From a bacterium (GTDB lineage Bacteria > Electryoneota > RPQS01), in NCBI GenBank assembly GCA_018814465.1, contig JAHIZR010000132.1:1-13499 (forward strand): DNA of 13,499 nucleotides, in the 5' to 3' direction. The first letter of the stretch is position 1. Each line of letters opens with the position of its first letter. The translations under genes and the position numbers were made by a program. The notes beneath the pieces are model-generated. The model did no database searches. It was given only the letters and a program-made list of their open reading frames with translations, and was not told the DNA's origin. Shown here in pieces: positions 7,508 to 13,499 of the stretch.

Positions 7508-8371
7508 TTATAAGCCGGGCAAAAATCCCAGCATCCTGCGAAAACGGACTCCCGTTTTCATTAGGAAGCAGGCAAATGAAGCATAGTCGCGCGCGAGCCG
7601 CTTCTCGATGTAGATCAGCATCGAGTGATAAAACTCTCGCTTTGCGCGCTTGAGGTCGTGCTTCATGCTTGCGCCTTTTGCATGGACAACTTCCGCGGCG
7701 GGCACGTACCACAATTCCCGCCCTGCTTGATGAAGCTTCCAGCAGATGTCGATATCTTCCCCGAACAAAAAATAGTCTTCGTCGAAACCGCCGACGGTCT
7801 GAAAATCTTCGCGTCGGATCAGCATGCATGCGCCTGACAAGACGTCCACTCTGCTTTCGAAATCGGGAGAAACTGTCTCCGGTTTATAGGAAGCCCATCT
7901 CCTGCTTCGCGGAAAAATCCGGTTCAATCCGAGATAATAGCCCAGCGAGTTCCACGGCGTCGGAAAACTCCGGCGGCAAACGCTCTGAAACTCACCCTTC
8001 GGACCCAGCATTTTCGGTCCGCAGGCTGCCGCCTCTTTGCGGCTGTCCAGAAAGTGAACAAGCTCGCTCAAGGCGTCGCTCTTGAGGACGGCATCGGGAT
8101 TCAGGATGAGCAGATACTCTGTTGTCGTATTTCTCGCCCCGCTGTTTACCGCTTTTGAAAAGCCAAGATTTTCAGGATTGCGAATAACGGCGGCTCCCGG
8201 ATAAGACCGTTCCGCCGCGTCTGCCGAACCATCCTGCGAATTATTGTCGACGATGCGGCACTCCGCTATCCAACCGGTCGCGTTTTCCGTCAAGCTTTGA
8301 AGACATGCGCCGATTTCGCTCGCTGATTGATAGGTGACGATGACCGCCGTCACACAGGAGCGAATAGGCAT
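7508..8371 (-). CDS. Family 2 glycosyltransferase, rhamnosyltransferase-like
   Basis: This 287-residue GT-A-fold enzyme resembles the WbbL/rhamnosyltransferase branch of GT2, which adds deoxysugars to cell-surface glycans. Motifs seen are AVIVTYQS at the N-terminus, RIVDNNSQDGS (39-49) for nucleotide binding, NPENLGFSKAVN (65-76), LILNPDA with the NPD metal motif (91-93), VLSGACMLIRR (177-187) and GGFDEDYFLFGEDIDICWKL (194-213) with the catalytic-base ED. There is no membrane segment. A basic C-terminal part could sit on the inner membrane. The ATG follows the stop of the preceding glycosyltransferase with no gap (TAAATG) and no strong ribosome site, so it is probably coupled. The sugar donor and acceptor cannot be read from the sequence. 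Confidence 0.92.
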   Translation of the reverse strand: MPIRSCVTAVIVTYQSASEIGACLQSLTENATGWIAECRIVDNNSQDGSADAAERSYPGAAVIRNPENLGFSKAVNSGARNTTTEYLLILNPDAVLKSDALSELVHFLDSRKEAAACGPKMLGPKGEFQSVCRRSFPTPWNSLGYYLGLNRIFPRSRRWASYKPETVSPDFESRVDVLSGACMLIRREDFQTVGGFDEDYFLFGEDIDICWKLHQAGRELWYVPAAEVVHAKGASMKHDLKRAKREFYHSMLIYIEKRLARDYASFACFLMKTGVRFRRMLGFLPGL

Positions 8372-9085
8372 TTACAGCGAGCCGAAAATAGACTTGAAAC
8401 GAAGCTTCCAGACCATCCAGACTGCTTCGCGGACGATCTGCTTGGACATCTTCGACTGGCCGACACGGCGGTCGACGAAAATAATCGGTATCTCAAAATA
8501 AGAGAATCCCTTTTTCCAGGCTTTGAAGTTCATTTCGATTTGAAAGCTGTAGCCGTTCGAATGGATGGCATCGAGGTTAATCGCTTTCAGGACTTCGATG
8601 CGAAAACACTTGAAGCCGCCTGTGGGATCCTTAATCGGAATTCCGGTGACCACCCGCGTATATTTTGATGCGAAATAACTGAGCATCAAGCGCCTGAGCG
8701 GCCAGTTTACGACCGAAATGCCATTGACATAACGTGAGCCGAGTACAAAGTCGTACTCCTTGATTTTTTCGAGAAAGCCGGGAAGCTCCTCGGGATCATG
8801 CGAAAAATCCGCGTCCATTTCAAAGACGCAGTCATAGCCGTTCTCGATTGCGTACTTGAAGCCCGCGACATACGCCGTGCCCAGTCCCATTTTGCCGGCG
8901 CGCTCCATCAGCTTGATGCGGGGTTCGTTTGCCTGCAATTCTTTGACGCGAGCTGCGGTTCCATCAGGTGAATTGTCATCAACGATCAGAACGTCCAGCG
9001 GCAGATTCTGCTTCAGAATCGCGTCAAGGATCGCGTCGACCGTTTCACGTTCATTATAAGTGGGGATTACGATCAGGCCTCTCAA
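8372..9085 (-). CDS. Polyprenyl-phosphate sugar synthase (dolichyl-phosphate mannosyltransferase-like GT2)
   Basis: This 237-residue GT2 enzyme is of the Dpm1/polyprenol-monophosphomannose synthase type. These move a hexose from a nucleotide sugar to a polyprenyl phosphate at the cytoplasmic face of the inner membrane. Motifs are LIVIPTYNE, LIVDDNSPDGT (33-43), AGKMGLGTAYVAG, EMDADFSHDP (DAD 91-93), VLGSRYV, DPTGGFKCFR (153-162) and RVGQSKMS (207-214). The length matches the soluble, single-domain Dpm1 type without C-terminal membrane helices. The start is TTG in a TTGA overlap with the purE stop, with GGGAG about 7 nt upstream. The donor is probably GDP-mannose or UDP-glucose. The lipid-linked sugar it makes is the donor class used by GT-C enzymes such as the proposed one at the right of this window. 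Confidence 0.92.
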   Translation of the reverse strand: MRGLIVIPTYNERETVDAILDAILKQNLPLDVLIVDDNSPDGTAARVKELQANEPRIKLMERAGKMGLGTAYVAGFKYAIENGYDCVFEMDADFSHDPEELPGFLEKIKEYDFVLGSRYVNGISVVNWPLRRLMLSYFASKYTRVVTGIPIKDPTGGFKCFRIEVLKAINLDAIHSNGYSFQIEMNFKAWKKGFSYFEIPIIFVDRRVGQSKMSKQIVREAVWMVWKLRFKSIFGSL

Positions 9086-9540
9086 AGCCTTGCTCCCTTT
9101 TTCTTGAACTCACGGATTTTATCTCTAATAGTGGAATTGGTAATCCCCATGATCTGCGCCGCGAGAATAATCGCGTTCCTTGCTCCCGCTTTGCCGACGG
9201 CCACGGTCGCGACCGGCACTCCGGCGGGCATCTGAACGGTTGCCAGCAATGCATCCATGCCGTTCAGATGCGATCCGGGCAGGGGAACGCCGATCACGGG
9301 AAGCGAACTGTGCGCGGCACAAGCCCCGGCAAGATGCGCTGCCATGCCGGCTCCGGCGACGATGACTTTCGTTCCATCGCCCTCCGCCTCATTCATTCTC
9401 CGCAGAAGCTGCTCCGGATTGCGATGGGCGGAGATAACTTCCAGTTCGAAAGATACGCCGAAATAGTCCGCATACTTATCCGCATCCGAGAAGTAATCGC
9501 GATCGGATGTGGAACCGATCAGGATGAGTATATCCGACAA
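9082..9540 (-). CDS. purE: N5-carboxyaminoimidazole ribonucleotide mutase (PurE)
   Basis: PurE converts N5-CAIR to CAIR in purine synthesis. With the TTG start at 9540 the product has 152 residues, normal for a class I PurE, and begins SDILILIGSTSDRDYF. The conserved GS-x-SD loop is at 9-13, VISAHRNP with H39 at 35-42, then AGAGMAAHLAG, PVIGVPLPG and ATVQMPAGVPVATVAVG. The family usually has SAHRTP and AGGAAHLPG, so N41 and the M and A in the glycine-rich loop are mild differences. TTG is chosen because GAGGG lies 4 nt upstream and because the longer frame (to 9633) would run through the terminator at 9580-9617. PurK is not in the window. PurE is the first gene of the long downstream operon. 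Confidence 0.93.
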   Translation of the reverse strand: MSDILILIGSTSDRDYFSDADKYADYFGVSFELEVISAHRNPEQLLRRMNEAEGDGTKVIVAGAGMAAHLAGACAAHSSLPVIGVPLPGSHLNGMDALLATVQMPAGVPVATVAVGKAGARNAIILAAQIMGITNSTIRDKIREFKKKGARL

Positions 9541-9544
9541 ATCA

Positions 9545-9560
9545 CCCTCAACTGAGTTGA
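9545..9560 (-). promoter_or_regulatory. purE ribosome binding site overlapping a short palindrome
   Basis: GAGGG (9549-9545) lies 4 nt before the TTG and decides the purE start. It overlaps a perfect inverted repeat, TCAACT-c-AGTTGA (9560-9548). The one-base spacer is too short for a full hairpin, so the palindrome would be a DNA operator or chance. No convincing -35/-10 pair is visible in the roughly 40 bp between the terminator and the start codon. Confidence 0.5.
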
Positions 9561-9579
9561 TGTGTACTGGCCGCTCTGG

Positions 9580-9617
9580 AAAAAAGACCATCACCGAGAT
9601 GATCACGAGTGATGGTC
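9580..9617 (-). terminator. Rho-independent terminator after the beta-barrel gene
   Basis: Read on the minus strand, a perfect 9-bp stem GACCATCAC / GTGATGGTC encloses a 14-nt loop and is followed at once by six T. A flanking G-T pair could extend the stem by one. It lies 51 nt after the stop of the beta-barrel gene and 39 nt before the purE start. It therefore ends the DUF2723-barrel transcription unit and separates it from the purE operon. The stem is only moderately GC-rich, so some read-through into purE is possible. Confidence 0.82.
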
Positions 9618-9668
9618 CTTGAACCTGCGGCAATCTTTAGCGGTGATTACCGCGAAACAGTGAAATAA

Positions 9669-10412
9669 TTAGCGAGTAAAGTCGATCGGCTTCGTGAACT
9701 GATCGAAATAAAAGCGCAGCCCAAGACTGGCATATCCGCCTGTCAAGTTCACTTCCATCGGACGGCTGCCGCCGATTACGGGCAGGAATGTGCGAACACC
9801 GGGCACGCTCTCATACGAGAAATGAGCCGCATTCATCAAGCGTCCTCCGCCGTTCAAATAAAGACCGAGCCGCTCTTTCAGCATAAGTTCGAGACCGACT
9901 GAACCCAGCAGTCCCCAGCCGCGGCCGACCGCGTCATAATTGAAACGGTAAGAGAACTCATCCTGTATTTGAAGCTCGACATTGTAATAGGCAAGCCCGA
10001 GTCCGAAATTGAGATGCAGCTTCTCGGAAGGATAAGTCACGAGATTGACTTTGGCATAAAACTCGTTGGCATGCATCAGCACTTGCCCGGTGGTATCACC
10101 CGCCGCATTCTCAACTTTGTTTTCAACGTCAAGCAGCGCGTTGTAGCCGATTTCCCACATATTATGACGTGAGGATTGATAAAGAAAAGCGAAGTTTCCG
10201 ACAGGCCCGGCATCGGCTTCAGTCAGAGTGCCGTTGATTGTCTGCTTCATCATATAGTCGGTGCCTGTGGGAATGTCTCCCATGTCATAGATGCCGAATC
10301 CGCCTCCAAGTTGCAGACCGTACTTCTGGGGGCTGTCGTAAGAAAATCCAGCTTGGTTTGCCGACAGTAACAAAATGCCGGTCAGTAGAATGGTTCCAAA
10401 CAGTCGGTGCAT
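9669..10412 (-). CDS. Putative outer-membrane beta-barrel protein
   Basis: The product has 247 residues with a clear Sec signal peptide: MHRLFGTILLTGILLLSANQAG, basic then hydrophobic, with cleavage likely around residues 21-24. The mature part of about 220 residues alternates polar and hydrophobic or aromatic residues in strand-sized stretches, for example YGLQLGGGFGIYD, LHLNFGLGLAYYNVELQ, GLLGSVGLELML and ASLGLRFYF near the C-terminus. This is typical of small 8-10 strand barrels (OmpW/OmpX-like or 'outer membrane beta-barrel' families). No catalytic motif is seen and I cannot name a family. The start is moved to the second ATG because GGAGG (10424-10420) lies 7 nt before it but only 1 nt before the first ATG at 10418. 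The gene follows the DUF2723 gene by 51 nt with no promoter-like or terminator-like signal between, so the two are probably co-transcribed. A terminator follows. Confidence 0.8.
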   Translation of the reverse strand: MHRLFGTILLTGILLLSANQAGFSYDSPQKYGLQLGGGFGIYDMGDIPTGTDYMMKQTINGTLTEADAGPVGNFAFLYQSSRHNMWEIGYNALLDVENKVENAAGDTTGQVLMHANEFYAKVNLVTYPSEKLHLNFGLGLAYYNVELQIQDEFSYRFNYDAVGRGWGLLGSVGLELMLKERLGLYLNGGGRLMNAAHFSYESVPGVRTFLPVIGGSRPMEVNLTGGYASLGLRFYFDQFTKPIDFTR

Positions 10413-10463
10413 GTTCATGCCTCCAAAATTGCAATAAAAAAGAAAGGGAATATAGTTTATAGC

Positions 10464-13379
10464 TTAGTTCTGTGATGTCACGGTGTCGCCCATGAGTCTC
10501 GCCCGAATCGATTCCAGCTTGCGCTTCGCGCCGATATCCGTCGGATGTGCGGTTACCCATGAATCCAGTGCCCGCGAAGCACCCGCGAGATCTCCGGTCC
10601 GCTCCAGCGACTGCAGCAAGCCGCCGATCGCCTGACCATTGTTCGGATCAAGATCGAGCGACTTCTGAAAGTAGATTCCCGCCTCCTTGTGAGCGCCGGC
10701 GGAATATAGTTGAGCCCCGGCGGTATAGTATTGCTCAGCCGATGGCGTTTCGCCCAGCGCCTCGGTAATCAGCCGGTTCGCTCTTACGGTATCATTGAAA
10801 AACGAGAGCCAGAAAGATGCCAGCATTGATTTTGAATCGAAGCTCAAATCATCGCGCCGCTCCGCCCACTCCAGTCGCTTCTTGAGACCTTCAGGATTCC
10901 CCAGGTCATGAAACATTCTGCCTAACTGGAGTGAAAGTTCTACGCTCGAAATCGGCCGGACATCCTCCGGAATCAGCCTGTCCATCTGCTCCATGAGGAC
11001 CAGCGCCTTCTTGCGGTTGGACAGCCGTTTGAAACTAGTCAGGTTTTCATCCAGATCATCCGATTCGAAAGCGACAAATCCGGGAGGATCAGGCTGATTG
11101 CGATAATGATAGGCAAGCTGCAGGAAAGCCGACCGGTAATTTTGAAGCAGCTTCGAGATGTTGTCGTCGAAATGGACGGCCGGATCATCGATTCCCCGGA
11201 AATGGCCCTTGAAAGTGGTCAGCAGATCCCGCTCAAGCTTCTCCGCATCGATCTCCTGATTGCCCTTCGGATTGACCTTGAAAACCAGTCCTTGCATCAA
11301 CAGATAATCCCGCATCCCAACCATATTCGAGTTGGCGACTGTAACGGCAAAATATATCGGCTTGGGTGTCGCGGTCTTCGCCGGATCATAATTCGTGCGC
11401 AAAATATCCAGAATCATGATGTCCTGCACCCGCAGGAAATTCGGTCCTGTTGTAGGCTGACCCGGAATCGGAATTTCAATTGTCCCATCGACATTCCAGG
11501 TCATCGCGCCTTCAGAAGTGGACACGGAAATACGCCGCTTCTCATTCGGCCAATAACGGGTCATCAAAGCCGTGGCATCATGCCTGTCGATATTGCGATC
11601 GATATAGGCATCCGAAAACGAAATCGGAACCTTCGGTTCGCGTTCCTTCAATTGCTTTATATACCATCCCGTATTCAGCAGGCTCAGGTTGACGATGCGA
11701 ACGTCTTTACGGACCCCTTCCACTTCCTGCAGGTACCAAACCGGGAAAGTATCATTGTCGCCGTTCGTAAAGAGAATCGCGTTCGGTTCGCAGGACATCA
11801 GCATATTATGGCTGTAATCCCACGCCACCATATTCTTGCTGCGGTCGCACATCTGGTAGTTATCCGCCAGCAGGATGCCGGGACCGAGTAAAATCATCAC
11901 CGCGGTGACACCGATAGCGCTATACTTCGCGGATAAGCTGTCCTTGAGCTTGTTCGCGACCCATTCAATGACCGCCGATGCGCCCAGTCCGATCCACAGC
12001 GCAAACGCAAAGAATGCTCCGACATAAGAATAATCACGCTCACGCGGCTGCGGATTATCCTGATTCAAATAAAGGATAATCGCATAACCGGTCATGAAAA
12101 ACAAGGTCGCCACCCACAACCAGCCCGACTTATCTGACGCAAACTGATGGAAAAAACCGATGAAACCCAGTAAAAGAGGCAGGCATGTTATAATCGCCAG
12201 CCACCGGAAAACTCCATCCGGCCGGTCGACAAGATGACTCAGTATCGAATAATTCGGATCCACTCCCGCATCCTGGAATTCCCGTTCCGGAGCTCCTTCA
12301 CGTCCCACGAACTGCCACAGCAGGTAGCGGTTGAACATCTTGTTGACCTGATAGCTCCAGAAGAAATCCGATTCGCTGGAGTAAGCGGGATCATTGTTCC
12401 ACATCCGCGGGAACATCGCTCGTTCGCCGTACTGCTCACGATTCAGATAGGAAAGGAACCTTTCGGCGGTATCGGGATCGTTTTCATCGATCGGCGGATT
12501 CAGCGCCGACCGCATATAAATGATATTATAAGTCGAATAGCCGATGATAATCAGCAGAATGCCGGCGGTGCCGACACCGATGATGCCGTGCTTATTCTTA
12601 ATCGCCCACGCAAAGACCAGTGCGATCGCCGCGACCGCGATCAAGGGAGCGGCAAGATTAACCTGACTCGCCAATCCCGGCAGGTATTTCACGACTCCGG
12701 GATAGATCAGGAAAAAAACCACGCCGGTCGCGACAATCAAGCCGATGAACGACTTGATCTCGAATTCGCGTCGCCGGAAATAAATCACCAGAGCCAGCGA
12801 CGGCAAGGCCAGTACCATCAGCAGGTGAACGCCGGTGGACAGTCCGATCACATACGCGATCAGCAGCAGCCAGCGCTCATTCCCCTTTTCATCCGCTTTC
12901 TCGTGCCACACGAGAATCAGCCAAACCACCAGATGTGTGAATAACTGGCTGATCGCATAGACTTCCGACTCGACCGCGTTGAACCACATCGAGTAAGACC
13001 AGGCCAGTGAAAGCGAACCGATGATGCCGCCCCCGTAAGCGATGATCTTGTCGATCGCCGATTCTTCGCGGCCGCGAATGTGGCGCACGAGACGAACGAT
13101 AATCAAATAAGCCAGCAGGATCGCAAACGCGCTTGCGAGCACGGACATCCAGGTGACTCGCACGGCGATATCCGGCGAAGACGGTATCAACGTAAAAATG
13201 CGTCCCAAGAGCAGGAACAGCGGCGATCCCGGAGGATGAGGGACCGACATGGTATAGGAACAGGCGGCGAACTCGCCGCAATCCCAAAACGAAACCGTAT
13301 CCGCCATCGTCATTGAATAGACGACAAGGGATACCGCAAATACGACAGCGGCGCACCACTGATGAGTTGTGAATCTCAC
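10464..13379 (-). CDS. DUF2723 polytopic membrane protein with C-terminal TPR region, putative GT-C glycosyltransferase
   Basis: This large protein (971 residues from GTG 13379) spans the inner membrane about a dozen times in its first half. After the first hydrophobic segment comes TVSFWDCGEF, with D33 and E36, similar in place to the acidic loop motif of GT-C enzymes, then VPHPPGSPLFLLLGR. Family hallmarks further on are NPQPRERDYSYVG (442-454) and FTNGDNDTFPVWYLQEVEG (537-555). The C-terminal half is soluble and ends in TPR-like helices (about 880-960, AGIYFQKSLDLDPNNGQA). Members are distantly related to protein O-mannosyltransferases and probably use lipid-linked sugars to modify periplasmic acceptors; this is inferred, not shown. 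A TTG at 13442 would add 21 residues, but it has no ribosome site. The GTG start gives the usual short N-terminus before the first membrane segment. No strong ribosome site precedes either, so the start is uncertain. Confidence 0.88.
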   Translation of the reverse strand: MRFTTHQWCAAVVFAVSLVVYSMTMADTVSFWDCGEFAACSYTMSVPHPPGSPLFLLLGRIFTLIPSSPDIAVRVTWMSVLASAFAILLAYLIIVRLVRHIRGREESAIDKIIAYGGGIIGSLSLAWSYSMWFNAVESEVYAISQLFTHLVVWLILVWHEKADEKGNERWLLLIAYVIGLSTGVHLLMVLALPSLALVIYFRRREFEIKSFIGLIVATGVVFFLIYPGVVKYLPGLASQVNLAAPLIAVAAIALVFAWAIKNKHGIIGVGTAGILLIIIGYSTYNIIYMRSALNPPIDENDPDTAERFLSYLNREQYGERAMFPRMWNNDPAYSSESDFFWSYQVNKMFNRYLLWQFVGREGAPEREFQDAGVDPNYSILSHLVDRPDGVFRWLAIITCLPLLLGFIGFFHQFASDKSGWLWVATLFFMTGYAIILYLNQDNPQPRERDYSYVGAFFAFALWIGLGASAVIEWVANKLKDSLSAKYSAIGVTAVMILLGPGILLADNYQMCDRSKNMVAWDYSHNMLMSCEPNAILFTNGDNDTFPVWYLQEVEGVRKDVRIVNLSLLNTGWYIKQLKEREPKVPISFSDAYIDRNIDRHDATALMTRYWPNEKRRISVSTSEGAMTWNVDGTIEIPIPGQPTTGPNFLRVQDIMILDILRTNYDPAKTATPKPIYFAVTVANSNMVGMRDYLLMQGLVFKVNPKGNQEIDAEKLERDLLTTFKGHFRGIDDPAVHFDDNISKLLQNYRSAFLQLAYHYRNQPDPPGFVAFESDDLDENLTSFKRLSNRKKALVLMEQMDRLIPEDVRPISSVELSLQLGRMFHDLGNPEGLKKRLEWAERRDDLSFDSKSMLASFWLSFFNDTVRANRLITEALGETPSAEQYYTAGAQLYSAGAHKEAGIYFQKSLDLDPNNGQAIGGLLQSLERTGDLAGASRALDSWVTAHPTDIGAKRKLESIRARLMGDTVTSQN

Positions 13380-13456
13380 CGGTTCACCGCCAAGTCTGAA
13401 AAGACTTTTTGCTTCTTCAGATAAAACCTCCAGACTAAACAAAAAGGCATGATCAC

Positions 13457-13499
13457 ATGACCCAACTCCTCATCCCGCACGGTTCGCATCCGCTGTACG
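13457..13499 (+). CDS. Possible divergent gene start, cut by window edge
   Basis: On the plus strand an ATG at 13457 opens a frame (MTQLLIPHGSHPLY) that stays open for the 14 codons to the edge. AAAAGG lies about 9 nt upstream and could serve as a ribosome site. If real, it is transcribed away from the DUF2723 gene and the stretch 13380-13456 would hold both leaders. Fourteen codons cannot identify a family, and the frame may be open by chance. Confidence 0.3.
   Translation, partial: MTQLLIPHGSHPLY

Noticed and set aside
9541..9633. Longer purE reading frame with 31 extra N-terminal residues
   Set aside because: It would translate through the terminator hairpin and T-run. The TTG at 9540 has a good ribosome site and matches the family's N-terminus.
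9640..9653. Short hairpin GCGGT-AATC-ACCGC between the barrel gene stop and the terminator
   Set aside because: It has only a 5-bp stem and no T-run, so it is not a terminator by itself and nothing suggests another role.
11106..11891. Long plus-strand open frame (261 codons) opposite the DUF2723 gene
   Set aside because: The minus strand here encodes well-conserved DUF2723 motifs. The plus-strand product is rich in His, Ile and Arg with no domain, so it is a shadow frame.
12234..12944. Plus-strand open frame (236 codons) opposite membrane segments of the DUF2723 protein
   Set aside because: Its Gln/Asp/Arg-rich product mirrors hydrophobic codons on the other strand. No ribosome site or domain is visible.
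12889..13359. Second minus-strand frame (156 codons) inside the DUF2723 gene
   Set aside because: It is an out-of-frame shadow of the conserved first membrane segments. Its Arg/Gly/His-rich product has no family features.
1..13499. tRNA or rRNA genes, CRISPR arrays, insertion sequences, phage genes
   Set aside because: I looked across the window and found no array of spaced repeats, no transposase or integrase and no RNA gene. Nearly all sequence is filled by the listed coding regions.

Overview
The window holds one long, tightly packed run of genes that all read on the minus strand (right to left). The only exception is a possible divergent start at the far right edge. The organism looks like a Gram-negative bacterium of the Bacteroidota/FCB-like assemblage or a related candidate phylum. 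The evidence is a large DUF2723 membrane protein with a TPR tail, a type frequent in those groups, a secreted beta-barrel-like protein, and base composition slightly above half G+C by eye. I cannot place it more finely.

Layout in transcription order. Right edge (about 13380-13499): leader region and a possible divergent gene start. 13379-10464: DUF2723 polytopic membrane protein, probably a GT-C glycosyltransferase. 10412-9669: small outer-membrane beta-barrel protein, followed by a clear intrinsic terminator (9617-9580). A second transcription unit then starts with purE (TTG start). It continues through a polyprenyl-phosphate sugar synthase-like GT2, a rhamnosyltransferase-like GT2, accA, a YbgC/FadM-type thioesterase, an NAD-dependent epimerase, an unrecognised 56-residue basic/proline-rich ORF, a helicase-exonuclease fusion, a biotin carboxylase and a biotinyl-domain protein cut by the left edge. 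Almost every junction in this unit is a GTGA, TTGA or TAATG overlap, a direct abutment or a short overlap, so it is probably one translationally coupled operon.

Themes: envelope glycan building (DUF2723 protein, two GT2 enzymes, epimerase), biotin-dependent carboxylation and acyl-CoA metabolism (AccA, biotin carboxylase, biotinyl protein, thioesterase), purine synthesis (PurE) and DNA repair. The most notable gene is the 974-residue protein that joins a complete MrfA/YprA-type DEAD/DEAH helicase (with its cysteine cluster) to a DEDD exonuclease domain. It looks like a single-chain version of the Bacillus MrfA-MrfB repair pair.

Caution at the left edge: the first 79 bases exactly repeat bases 631-709, inside the biotin carboxylase gene. 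The junction cuts the biotinyl-domain gene just before its expected biotin-attachment motif. This is either a contig-end or chimeric artefact, or one junction of a 630-bp tandem duplication.
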